Origin: Rhodococcus sp. 4CII
GTDB taxonomy: Bacteria; Actinomycetota; Actinomycetes; Mycobacteriales; Mycobacteriaceae
Direction: 5' to 3'
DNA length: 64,000 nt
Assembly: GCF_014256275.1 (NCBI RefSeq)
Contig: NZ_JACCFE010000002.1
Location: forward strand, 4,258,001-4,322,000
The notes under the pieces were generated by a model, which was not told where the DNA came from, did no database searches, and was given only the letters and a program-made list of their open reading frames with translations. A program made the position numbers and the translations under genes. Of this stretch, positions 1-7,267 are shown in pieces. Numbering within the stretch: the first letter of the stretch is position 1; each line of letters begins with the position of its first letter.

Positions 1-441
1 CTCCCGGTCACCGCACGCGAGGTCGTTCCAGATGATGACCATGGCGATGCAGCGGGCCAGGCCGACGATGATCAGACCGGTGCGGTATTCGGGAAGATCC
101 GGCAGCAGCAACCAGGCCAGGGCGAACATCAGCGCCGGGCCCAGCACCCAGTTCAAGGCCAGGGATCCGATCAGGAGGCGGCGGTCGCCGGTCACCGAAT
201 CGAGGCGGTCGTAGCGGACCTTCGCCAGCACCGGATACATCATGATCAGCAGGCCCACGGCGATCGGCAGGGAGATTCCGCCGATCTCCACCGCCGACAG
301 GGCGCCACTGAGTCCGGGGATCGTCCGGCCCAGCAGCAGACCGGCGACCATGGCGACGCCGATCCAGACCGGCAGGAACCGATCCAGCGTGGAGAGCTTC
401 CCGACGACGGCCGGGTGGTGTGCGGTGGTGGTCTCGCTCAC
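1..441 (-). CDS. acr3: ACR3-family arsenite efflux permease, N-terminal part (cut by window edge)
   Basis: Integral membrane carrier that exports arsenite (and possibly antimonite) using the membrane potential. About 147 N-terminal residues are visible. Motifs typical of ACR3 are present: a membrane stretch NWVLGPALMFALAWLLL and the signature GLARCIAMVIIWNDLACGD, which holds the conserved cysteine of the arsenite path. The GTG start at 441 overlaps the stop of the upstream arsR (GTGA), so the two genes are translationally coupled and co-transcribed from the operator at 817-854. The 3' part lies outside the window. Confidence 0.93.
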   Translation of the reverse strand, partial: MSETTTAHHPAVVGKLSTLDRFLPVWIGVAMVAGLLLGRTIPGLSGALSAVEIGGISLPIAVGLLIMMYPVLAKVRYDRLDSVTGDRRLLIGSLALNWVLGPALMFALAWLLLPDLPEYRTGLIIVGLARCIAMVIIWNDLACGDRE

Positions 442-827
442 GCCGGCACCTCGGCGCAGGACTCGGAGGGAACCGTCGGACCGGTCTCGGTGAGCAGCAC
501 CGACGAGAGCTGCTGCAACGCAGAGGGAATCACCCAGTAGTAGACCCAGGTGCCACGCCGTTCGCAGTCGAGCAGCCCGGCCTCCCGGAGCACCTTCAGG
601 TGGTGCGAGATCGTCGGCTGCGACAGATCGAAGGACGGCGAGATGTCGCATACGCACGCTTCACCACCCGGGTGTGAGGCGATGAGCGACAGCAGTCGCA
701 ACCGGATCGGGTCGCCGAGCGCCTTGAACATCCGGGCCAGATCGCCGGCCCAGTTCTCGGACAGCGGTTCGCGCGCCAGGGGCGAGCAACACGGTTCGGT
801 GCCCGCCGCCGGGCTCTGATTCGACAT
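438..827 (-). CDS. arsR: ArsR-family arsenic-responsive repressor
   Basis: Winged-helix repressor of 129 aa that should release DNA when As(III) binds. The helix-turn-helix is around residues 62-85 (DLSQPTISHHLKVLREAGLL). Candidate metal thiols are C58 and C60 in ACVCD, plus a neighbouring C13-C14 pair near the N terminus. A CC pair plus one later cysteine is the arrangement known for the Corynebacterium glutamicum ArsR site, as opposed to the three-cysteine alpha3 helix site of E. coli ArsR. No Shine-Dalgarno sequence precedes the ATG at 827, and the inverted repeat at 817-854 covers the start codon, so the message may be leaderless. It is coupled to acr3 downstream. Confidence 0.93.
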   Translation of the reverse strand: MSNQSPAAGTEPCCSPLAREPLSENWAGDLARMFKALGDPIRLRLLSLIASHPGGEACVCDISPSFDLSQPTISHHLKVLREAGLLDCERRGTWVYYWVIPSALQQLSSVLLTETGPTVPSESCAEVPA

Positions 828-854
828 GCGTCGATATTGACAGATGTCGAATCA
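817..854. promoter_or_regulatory. Operator of the ars operon (11-bp perfect inverted repeat)
   Basis: Arms TGATTCGACAT (817-827) and ATGTCGAATCA (844-854) are perfect inverted copies separated by 16 bp that contain a smaller TCGATATTGA element. The left arm includes the arsR start codon. The position between arsR and its upstream flank makes it the probable ArsR binding site and promoter. Confidence 0.7.
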
Positions 855-897
855 GGCCGCAATGCGCCGGACGGCGACCCCCGCACCGCGCGTGCGA

Positions 898-1431
898 TCA
901 GCGGCGGAGGCCCGCGTCCAGCATGCGGACCAACTCCCCGACCCGTCCGCCGCCACCCGGTGCCGCCGGGAAGCGTTCGAGCACGTCGACGACGAGCGGG
1001 TTCGCACGACGTATCGCTTGCTCGACCCGTTCGGCGCCGACCGTCCGATCGTCACCGGCGACGAGCTCGGCTGCTCTGGCCGCATGTGCACCCGCTCCGA
1101 GAATGTGCTTGACCTGGGTGGCCTTGGCCAGCGGATGCAGGTAGGCGGCGCCCGCCGCGGACATCGCGGCCCAAGCCGCCTCGCGCGCAGCCGCGGTGCG
1201 CGTGCCCTTGGCCGCCGACAGCGCCGCCCACGCGGTGTCCCGCAGAGATTTCCCACGTTCGCCACCCCGCGCGAACTCCCGGGCAGCACCGATCGCCTCT
1301 CGCGGCCGCGAGTCGTCCGGTTGATCGGCTTCGAATATCTCGAGCACCACCTCCGCGCAACCCGCGGCGAACGCAGCGACCTCACGAAGCTCCTGCATAC
1401 TCAGAACGATCTCGCTCACGTCGCCCGCCAT
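898..1431 (-). CDS. Imm5-like putative immunity protein (formerly often named exonuclease SbcC in rhodococci)
   Basis: Alpha-helical, alanine-rich protein of about 177 aa with the start MAGDVSEIVLSMQELREVAA. The internal stretch DDSRPREAIGAAREFARG is typical of the Imm5-like family, named because relatives sit beside polymorphic toxins. No toxin gene is visible next to it here, so an immunity role is not supported by context. An in-frame ATG at 1521 would add 30 Arg-rich residues and is less likely. The SbcC name used in some databases has no basis in the sequence: there is no P-loop. Confidence 0.6.
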   Translation of the reverse strand: MAGDVSEIVLSMQELREVAAFAAGCAEVVLEIFEADQPDDSRPREAIGAAREFARGGERGKSLRDTAWAALSAAKGTRTAAAREAAWAAMSAAGAAYLHPLAKATQVKHILGAGAHAARAAELVAGDDRTVGAERVEQAIRRANPLVVDVLERFPAAPGGGGRVGELVRMLDAGLRR

Positions 1432-1584
1432 GCTCCTATCTTCGACCAGAGGGGCGGAATATCTCCGAGGGCGGTACTGTTGTACGCGTCGACGGTGTCG
1501 GACATACCCCGGGTACCACATTAAATTCGTCGCCGAGAGCGACCACTTGCCGAGAGGCGATATGACGGCACCGTCGCAGAGAAG

Positions 1585-1616
1585 CCGCCGGCACCATCAG
1601 GTGCCGGCGGTTTTTT
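1585..1616 (+). terminator. Strong intrinsic terminator oriented to the right
   Basis: Perfect 11-bp stem CCGCCGGCACC/GGTGCCGGCGG with an ATCA loop, followed by TTTTTT at 1611-1616. The T-run is on the + strand, yet the adjacent genes on both sides are on the - strand. Read leftwards, the stem lacks a T-run but could still work weakly for the hydrolase gene at 1629. Confidence 0.75.
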
Positions 1617-1628
1617 CTGCCCAGGACC

Positions 1629-2432
1629 TCACCCGACAGGCTCGAAACCGGCCAGCATCTGCTCGAGTGCGGCCTGGTCGGGCCCGATGAAGGGGTCCGA
1701 CTTCGGTGCCTCGGCGAGCATGTCCAGGAACTCGGCCGTGTGTCCGTCCGCCGGAGGGAGATGGGTGCTGAGGATCCATCGCGGGTCGAGCGTTCGGAGC
1801 CCGGCAACGGTCTGCAGGAACTTCGCCTCGTCCACCAGGTGCACCCAGGGACTGTCGACGGTGGCCCACAGATGTTGCGCGGCACGGATGGCGCCGGGCG
1901 CGCAATACCCGACATCGTCGGCGGAGGCGAGTTCGGCGGTCTCCATCGGCGCCCCGAAGCAATCCGAGGAGAAGCAGGCCTCACTCCGGTCGTCGTAGAA
2001 GCCGACGGTGCTGGGATTGTCGAACAGCGGCGGACGCAAGGCGGTCAGCGTCCGATCGCCGACGTCGAGGGATTGGCCCGGATTGAGCAGGTAGACCCGG
2101 CCCATGGGGACGGGCCGTGCGCACGACAGGATGCCGACGCCCGCGAAGGTCGTGATAAGGCGGGCGCGCGGCGCCGCGTCGATCAGATCGAACAGTGCGC
2201 CGGTGTGATCGCGGTCCGGATGTGTCAGCCAGATCCACTCGACGTCCGCGGGGTCGAGCACCGATCCCAGCGCATCCATGAAGCCGCGCCCGGGCAAGCT
2301 GAGTCCGGTGTCGACGACGACAGGTTCGGCGGCGTGGAGAACATACGCGTTCACCGGTAGGTGCCCGATCCCCGGCACCTCCAGTTCGTCGGCGAGTACC
2401 GTGATGTCGCGTCGGATTTTGTTGATACGCAT
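1629..2432 (-). CDS. Metallo-beta-lactamase-fold hydrolase
   Basis: 267 aa protein with the two-metal site motif HPDRDH (H71, D73, D75, H76), preceded by the usual strand VVVDTGL near residue 40. The HxDxDH spacing resembles the flavodiiron-type diiron version of the fold. Downstream elements include a possible Asp metal ligand near FSSDCFGAP and a C-terminal STHLPP that can supply the last histidine. It has no fused flavodoxin domain. The substrate is unknown. It is divergent from the LuxR-type regulator at 2561, with a palindrome in the shared promoter region, so it is the likely target of that regulator. Confidence 0.8.
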   Translation of the reverse strand: MRINKIRRDITVLADELEVPGIGHLPVNAYVLHAAEPVVVDTGLSLPGRGFMDALGSVLDPADVEWIWLTHPDRDHTGALFDLIDAAPRARLITTFAGVGILSCARPVPMGRVYLLNPGQSLDVGDRTLTALRPPLFDNPSTVGFYDDRSEACFSSDCFGAPMETAELASADDVGYCAPGAIRAAQHLWATVDSPWVHLVDEAKFLQTVAGLRTLDPRWILSTHLPPADGHTAEFLDMLAEAPKSDPFIGPDQAALEQMLAGFEPVG

Positions 2433-2511
2433 GACATTGCCTTTCGCTCCTCGTGGCTGTCGCAGTCTGGATTGTCGCCGACGTTACGAGCGGTGGAGCA
2501 GTCGCACCATT

Positions 2512-2523
2512 CCACAATTGTGG
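2512..2523. promoter_or_regulatory. 12-bp palindrome CCACAATTGTGG in divergent promoter region
   Basis: Perfect palindrome between the hydrolase gene (start 2432) and the LuxR regulator gene (start 2561). A near-identical palindrome lies 88 bp further on, inside the regulator gene. Confidence 0.5.
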
Positions 2524-2560
2524 TATTTCGGCCGCCGATCCGCGCTCGTACGATTGACTC

Positions 2561-3715
2561 GTGAGCGTGGATTCCGCGCAATGCGCGGCAGAGAAGGTCG
2601 CACAATTGTGCGCCGCCCCACGAGGCCTGGTCTCGCTGTGGCGAGAGGCGTCGGACGTCGTCGCCGGGGTCGTCCCGTACTACTGGACGCCGTGCTGGTT
2701 CACCCTGGACCCCGTGTCCTTGCTGATGACCAGTCACTATCACTTCGGCATGGACGAATTTCCCGGGGAGTGGCTGGCCGCCGAGTACTACGAGGACGAC
2801 GTCCAGACCGTCCCCGACGTGATGCGGTCCGCCAAAGGTATTTCCACGTTGCACGAAGCCGCGCAGGGTGATCCGTCGGAAAGCCCGCGATGGCGCCGGA
2901 ACCGGACACTCGGCGGCGACCAGGAGTTGATCGCACGGTTACGCACGCGTTCGGGAGAGACGTGGGGAGCGCTGAGTCTCTATCGCGACGACGGGATGCC
3001 GATGTTCTCGGAAACCGAGAAGTCGTTCGTGCACGAGATCGCGCCGGTCCTCGCGGGCGGTGCCCGCCGTGCGCTGCTGTACGGACAGGCCGAGGAACCG
3101 GAATATGCAGATTCGCCGGGTCTGCTCGTCCTCGACGAGAACTGGAACATCGAATCCGCGACCCCCGGGGTCGACCGGTGGATGATGGATCTGCCGGGTG
3201 GCGACTGGGATCGGGGTGAATTGCCTGCGGCGGTGATCACTCTCGCCGGTCGGGTGTTGCGTTGTGTGGAAGACCGCGATCGGCTGGGCGACGTGGCCAT
3301 CTCCCGGGTGCTGTCGCAGTCGGGTGCGTGGTTGGTGCTGCACGGCGCGTGCCTCGCGTCGACGGGCACGCGGCGCATCGCTGTGATCGTGGAGCCGGCA
3401 CATCCGAGTCGGCTGTATCCGCTGCTGATGTCGGCCTACGGGCTGACCGAGCGCGAGAAGGAGGTCACGTCGAGGGTGTTGCAGGGGGCGTCGACGTCGC
3501 AGATCTCCGCTGAGCTGCACGTGTCGGCGCATACCGTGCAGCAACACCTGAAAAGCATCTTCGACAAGACCGGTGTGCACAGCCGACGTGACCTGGTCGG
3601 CAAGGTGTTCTTCCAGCATTACGAACCGCGGTTCCGCGACAACGAGAAGAGGACCGCCGCGGGCAGACCTGTCCGGGGCGGTCCCTGGCCGCCGCCGAGC
3701 AGTGAACCCGGGTAG
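2561..3715 (+). CDS. LuxR-type helix-turn-helix transcriptional regulator
   Basis: 384 aa. The DNA-binding domain is residues about 295-352, beginning LTEREKEVTSRVLQG and containing the recognition helix HVSAHTVQQHLKSIF. The long N-terminal part is not a response-regulator receiver domain; I recognise only weak GAF-like character (ETWGALSLYRDDGMPMFSE). A Pro/Gly/Arg-rich tail of about 30 residues follows the HTH. Start is GTG at 2561. It is divergent from the metallo-hydrolase gene and probably controls it and itself through the palindromes at 2512 and 2600. Confidence 0.85.
   Translation: MSVDSAQCAAEKVAQLCAAPRGLVSLWREASDVVAGVVPYYWTPCWFTLDPVSLLMTSHYHFGMDEFPGEWLAAEYYEDDVQTVPDVMRSAKGISTLHEAAQGDPSESPRWRRNRTLGGDQELIARLRTRSGETWGALSLYRDDGMPMFSETEKSFVHEIAPVLAGGARRALLYGQAEEPEYADSPGLLVLDENWNIESATPGVDRWMMDLPGGDWDRGELPAAVITLAGRVLRCVEDRDRLGDVAISRVLSQSGAWLVLHGACLASTGTRRIAVIVEPAHPSRLYPLLMSAYGLTEREKEVTSRVLQGASTSQISAELHVSAHTVQQHLKSIFDKTGVHSRRDLVGKVFFQHYEPRFRDNEKRTAAGRPVRGGPWPPPSSEPG
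2600..2611. promoter_or_regulatory. 12-bp palindrome GCACAATTGTGC inside the start of the LuxR gene
   Basis: Shares the core CACAATTGTG with the palindrome at 2512-2523. It lies about codons 14-17 of the regulator gene, a place suited to autorepression or looping. Confidence 0.45.
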
Positions 3716-3800
3716 ACCGGTTGCACCGGCCACCCGGGCACACGATGACGGTCGGCCGATACGGACGGATTCCGATGCGGCCGAAGTCGGGAGCGGGCGT

Positions 3801-4037
3801 CTACTGTTCCTTCTTCAGGCGGGCGGCCAGCATGGCCTTGCCCAGATCGCCACCCTTGCGGCTCACGGCTTGGGCGCGGCGGAAGAAGTCGGCGAGCTCG
3901 GCGTCGCCGTCCATGTCGGCATCCGAGATGTAGCCCTCGAGACGCAGGGCGTTGCTCAGTGACGCTTCGACGAACCAGATCAGGTTGTAGTCCTTGTCCC
4001 GAATACCCGTCACCGAACGTGCATCTTGTTCACTCAT
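3801..4037 (-). CDS. Small conserved hypothetical protein
   Basis: 78 aa, highly charged, soluble, beginning MSEQDARSVTGIRDKDYNLIWF and ending in a basic helix GKAMLAARLKKEQ. No signal peptide or membrane segment. Codon third positions are GC-rich as in neighbouring genes, which supports coding. I do not recognise a function. It stands alone between the LuxR regulator gene (convergent) and azlD (same strand, 88 bp upstream). Confidence 0.7.
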   Translation of the reverse strand: MSEQDARSVTGIRDKDYNLIWFVEASLSNALRLEGYISDADMDGDAELADFFRRAQAVSRKGGDLGKAMLAARLKKEQ

Positions 4038-4125
4038 CAGTGCGTCCTTCCCGAGAAACGGCCGACTGTCTTGTGGTTCCTGCCTACCCGTGTGGTTGCA
4101 TGGTAGAACGTGAGGCGCGCCGGGC

Positions 4126-4455
4126 TCAGGCGAATGCCCAGTTCATCAGGACGACGTACAGCGCCGTCCCGGCGACGATGGAAAGCACCGCGTTCTTGCG
4201 CCACAGGTGCACCGCGGCCGTCGCCGCCACCGCGATCAGTTCGGGGATCCCGTGTGCCGGCGCGGTGACGGACACGTCCTTCAGCGAATACGCCACCAGG
4301 ATGAGCATGATCCCGGCCGGCATGTAGACGCCCAGATAGCCGACGAGCGCGGACGAGCGCAGCGGCATGACGATCGCGAAGGGAACGGCGCGCAGGGCGA
4401 ACGTGACGACCGCCATGATCGCGACGGCCGCGAGGACGTACCCGGTGTCAGGCAT
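4126..4455 (-). CDS. azlD: AzlD-type subunit of branched-chain amino acid exporter
   Basis: 109 aa with four hydrophobic segments, the usual size of AzlD. It pairs with AzlC to export branched-chain amino acids or analogues. It overlaps azlC by 8 bp, so translation is coupled. The pair is divergent from an Lrp/AsnC regulator, the classical arrangement for azlBCD and brnFE. Confidence 0.88.
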   Translation of the reverse strand: MPDTGYVLAAVAIMAVVTFALRAVPFAIVMPLRSSALVGYLGVYMPAGIMLILVAYSLKDVSVTAPAHGIPELIAVAATAAVHLWRKNAVLSIVAGTALYVVLMNWAFA

Positions 4456-5191
4456 CGGCGGACACCTTCCTCCGGGACAGGAAATACCTGACGATGAGCA
4501 GACTTACGAAGGCACCCATGGCAATCGGCAGCATGTGGTCCGGGTCGGCGAGTCGCGCGATCAGCGCGCACGTCACGGCCATCGCGGGAACCGCGTAACC
4601 GCTCTGAGCCCGGATCGCCTCGATGGACAGCACGACGAACAGCGCGGTCAGCGCGAAGTCGAGACCGACGATGTTGTCCGGAATCCATTGCGCCGCAGTG
4701 GCTCCGAGTATCGCGCCGCCGATCCAGTAGGCGTGGAGATACAACTGCGAGTACACGATGACCCGGCCGGACATCGACTTCCGGTCGCCGGTGACCGACA
4801 TGGCATACGCCTCGTCGGTCAGCGCGAACATGCTGTAGAAGCGGGCGAGCCCGCCCTTGACCCTGTCGAGGGGGAAGCTCAACGCGTAGAACACGTGCCG
4901 AAAGTTGACCAGCAGTGCGGTCAGTGCGATGTACGGGAGCGGCGTCATCGCGGCCACCATGCCGACCGCGACGAACTCGAGAGACCCGGCATAGATCAGC
5001 GAGGTGAAGACCATCGCCCACCAGGGGTTGAGACCCTGTTGGACGACGAGCACGCCGAGGGCGATTCCCAGTGGGATGAGCCCGATTCCGACGGGGAGCG
5101 ACGCCTGCAGGGCGCGGCGCCATTCCGGGGTGTGCCGGGGGTCGGAGTCGACGGCGGTGGCCGTCGGGAGGGTTGCTGGATCGATCACCAC
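4448..5191 (-). CDS. azlC: AzlC-type permease of branched-chain amino acid exporter
   Basis: 247 aa membrane protein. The family signature is seen in LIYAGSLEFVAVGMV and LLVNFRHVFYALSF, followed by FALTDEAYAM. A 30-residue hydrophilic N-terminal tail precedes the first membrane segment. First gene of the azlCD operon, transcribed leftward from the intergenic region at 5192-5250, which contains the inverted repeat GCAATC/GATTGC and is shared with the Lrp gene. Confidence 0.92.
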   Translation of the reverse strand: MVIDPATLPTATAVDSDPRHTPEWRRALQASLPVGIGLIPLGIALGVLVVQQGLNPWWAMVFTSLIYAGSLEFVAVGMVAAMTPLPYIALTALLVNFRHVFYALSFPLDRVKGGLARFYSMFALTDEAYAMSVTGDRKSMSGRVIVYSQLYLHAYWIGGAILGATAAQWIPDNIVGLDFALTALFVVLSIEAIRAQSGYAVPAMAVTCALIARLADPDHMLPIAMGAFVSLLIVRYFLSRRKVSADA

Positions 5192-5202
5192 GCAAATCTA
5201 TA

Positions 5203-5226
5203 GCAATCATCGCGGTGCGCGATTGC
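5203..5226. promoter_or_regulatory. Probable Lrp operator between azlC and lrp
   Basis: Inverted repeat GCAATC (5203-5208) and GATTGC (5221-5226) in the 59-bp gap between the divergent start codons. Arm spacing and location suit an Lrp-type dimer controlling both genes. Confidence 0.5.
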
Positions 5227-5250
5227 GGGCAAATGCCGGATGGCGGCCTC

Positions 5251-5709
5251 ATGCGCAATAATAGTGCGGTGGATGCTATCGATGAAGCAATTTTGGACCA
5301 CCTCCGTGCAGATGCCAGTCTGACCAATACGGAATTGGCGGATCTGGTGGGGCTGACGCCGTCACCGTGCCTGCGCCGGGTCAAGAAGCTCGAGGCGGAC
5401 GGGATCATCACCGGCTATCGCGCCATCGTCAGTCAGGAAGCGCTCGATCGGGGCTTCCAGGTGATCGTCACGGCCGAGATCGGCGTCAACGACCAGGCAA
5501 CGATCGAGCAGTTCGAGTCGCGGGTGGCCGCCTTCGACGAGGTGATCGAATGCCGGCGGCTGTTCGGGATCCCCGACTACTTCATCCGCGTCGCGGTCCG
5601 CGACCTCGCGACGTACGAGAACTTCATGGCCACCAAGCTGAGCGGGCTTCCGGCGGTCTCGCGGGTCACCTCGCTGATCACGATGAAGACGATCAAGAGC
5701 GTCGATTGA
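5251..5709 (+). CDS. Lrp/AsnC-family regulator of azlCD
   Basis: 152 aa from the ATG at 5251. N-terminal HTH (AIDEAILDHLRADASLTNTE then LVGLTPSPCLRRVKKLE) followed by a RAM ligand-binding domain ending near VSRVTSLITMKTI. SPCLRRV is the recognition helix sequence typical of true Lrp. An upstream in-frame ATG at 5173 would run into azlC and the operator, so it is rejected. Divergent from azlC, so likely senses branched-chain amino acids or methionine and activates export. Confidence 0.88.
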   Translation: MRNNSAVDAIDEAILDHLRADASLTNTELADLVGLTPSPCLRRVKKLEADGIITGYRAIVSQEALDRGFQVIVTAEIGVNDQATIEQFESRVAAFDEVIECRRLFGIPDYFIRVAVRDLATYENFMATKLSGLPAVSRVTSLITMKTIKSVD

Positions 5710-5765
5710 GCGGGGGCGGGCCTGCCGTCGCGCGCTGTGACGCCGCGCACCCGGCGTCCGCGAGG

Positions 5766-5781
5766 GTAAAGAGTCCTTTAC
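5766..5781. promoter_or_regulatory. Inverted repeat GTAAAG/CTTTAC overlapping a -10-like element
   Basis: GTAAAG (5766-5771), AGTC, CTTTAC (5776-5781) with a TACTAT element at 5779-5784. It lies 37 bp before the leader ORF of the CNNM operon and probably marks its regulated promoter. Confidence 0.4.
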
Positions 5782-5817
5782 TATGGGTGATTCATCCTCC
5801 GCATACAGAGAGAGCCA

Positions 5818-5906
5818 TGACCAGCGCCTCGCGCCCCCGAAGACCCAGCCCGCCCCGGCGTGACCCCCGCGGCACCCGACGCACGTCGCGGGTGACCGCA
5901 CGATGA
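5818..5906 (+). CDS. Short Arg/Pro-rich leader ORF
   Basis: 29 codons, ATG at 5818, preceded by AGAGAGAG as a ribosome site. The peptide begins MTSASRPRRPSPPRRDPRGT and has about nine Arg and five Pro. Its TGA overlaps the ATG of the CNNM gene at 5903 (ATGA), a coupling arrangement. Magnesium-transport genes in enterobacteria are controlled by Pro-rich leader peptides, which makes a regulatory leader plausible here; this is inference. No homologue recognised. Confidence 0.45.
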
Positions 5907-7267
5907 CCCTCCTGAGCATCTTCTTCGGCGTCGTCGTCGTATTGCTCATCACGGCCCTGACCGGCTACTTCGTCGCCCAGGAATTCGCGTACATGTCGGT
6001 CGACCGCTCGCGGCTCAAAGCCCGGGCCGAGGCGGGAGACGCCGGGGCGGCCCGCGCCCTCGCCGTCACTCGCCGCACGTCGTTCATGCTGTCCGGTGCC
6101 CAGCTCGGCATCACCGTCACCGGCCTGCTCGTCGGTTACGTCGCCGAACCCCTGATCGGCCGCGGCCTCGGGGAACTCCTCGGCGGTGTCGGCATCCCGA
6201 CCGCTGTCGGGATCGGCATCGGCGCCGTCCTCGCCGTGCTGTTCTCCACCTTCGTCCAGATGCTGTTCGGGGAGCTCTTCCCGAAGAACCTGGCGATCGC
6301 CCGGCCCGAGCCGGTGGCCCGCGGGCTCGCGCTCTCGACCACCCTCTATCTAAAACTCTTCGGCTGGTTGATTCGGCTGTTCGACCAGTCGTCGAATCTG
6401 CTGCTGCGGGTACTGCGGATCGAGCCGGTCCACGACGTGGAGCATTCGGCGACCCCGCGCGACCTCGAACACATCGTCGCCGAATCGCGCGACGCCGGCG
6501 AGCTGCCGCAGGAGTTGTCCACCCTGCTCGACCGAATCCTCGACTTCCCCACCCGTACCGCGGGACATGCGATGATCCCGCGCGCCCACGTCGACACCGT
6601 TCACGCCGACGAACCCCTGAGCAGCGTTCTCGCGAAGATGGGCGCCGGCCACACCCGCTATCCCGTGGTCGGGACGTCCACCGACGACCTCCGCGGCGTC
6701 ATCCACCTGCACGACCTGCTCGGCGAGCAGGCACACGGTGCCGCCGGTACACGGGCCCGCGCGGCCGTCGTCGTGCCGACGTCGCTGCCCCTGCCCGACG
6801 TGCTGACGAACCTGACGGCGGCGGGCGACGAGATGGCCCTCGTCGTCGACGAGTACGGCGGGTTCGCCGGTGTCGTCACGATCGAGGACCTCGCCGAGGA
6901 ACTCGTCGGTGAGATCGCCGACGAACACGACCCCGAACTCGACGTCGCGGTGACGGGCTCGGCGTCCGACGGCTGGGTCATGCCGGGAGATCTGCACATC
7001 GACGAGGCCGAACGGATAGTCGGCCACGACCTGCCGTCCGGTGACTTCGAGACACTCGCGGGCGCCGTCATCGCGGAGTTCGGCGCTCTCCCCGCCGCGG
7101 GGGATGTCGTGACGATCCGGCTGAATCCGGATCCGGCCGACCTGATCGACGACGCAGATCCGCCCGTCCGCAGCCTCGACGTCGAGGTTCGGGCGGTCGA
7201 CAAGCACGTTCCGTCCTCGCTGTTCGTGAGGCTCCGCGTATTGGAAAGTGAATCCGCCGATGAGTAA
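5903..7267 (+). CDS. CNNM/CorC-type (DUF21-CBS) membrane protein
   Basis: 454 aa. Order: DUF21 membrane domain (residues about 1-200, with QEFAYMSVDRSRLKARAEAG, GAQLGITVTGLLVGYVAEP and FGELFPKNLAIARPEP), a pair of CBS domains (about 215-340, with MIPRAHVDTVHADEPL and VVDEYGGFAGVVTIEDL), and a C-terminal CorC/HlyC domain (about 360-450). Members export or exchange Mg2+/Co2+; the old names hemolysin and TlyC are not informative. Translationally coupled to the short leader ORF upstream and overlaps the next CNNM gene, so the two form one operon and perhaps a heterodimer. Confidence 0.9.
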   Translation: MTLLSIFFGVVVVLLITALTGYFVAQEFAYMSVDRSRLKARAEAGDAGAARALAVTRRTSFMLSGAQLGITVTGLLVGYVAEPLIGRGLGELLGGVGIPTAVGIGIGAVLAVLFSTFVQMLFGELFPKNLAIARPEPVARGLALSTTLYLKLFGWLIRLFDQSSNLLLRVLRIEPVHDVEHSATPRDLEHIVAESRDAGELPQELSTLLDRILDFPTRTAGHAMIPRAHVDTVHADEPLSSVLAKMGAGHTRYPVVGTSTDDLRGVIHLHDLLGEQAHGAAGTRARAAVVVPTSLPLPDVLTNLTAAGDEMALVVDEYGGFAGVVTIEDLAEELVGEIADEHDPELDVAVTGSASDGWVMPGDLHIDEAERIVGHDLPSGDFETLAGAVIAEFGALPAAGDVVTIRLNPDPADLIDDADPPVRSLDVEVRAVDKHVPSSLFVRLRVLESESADE

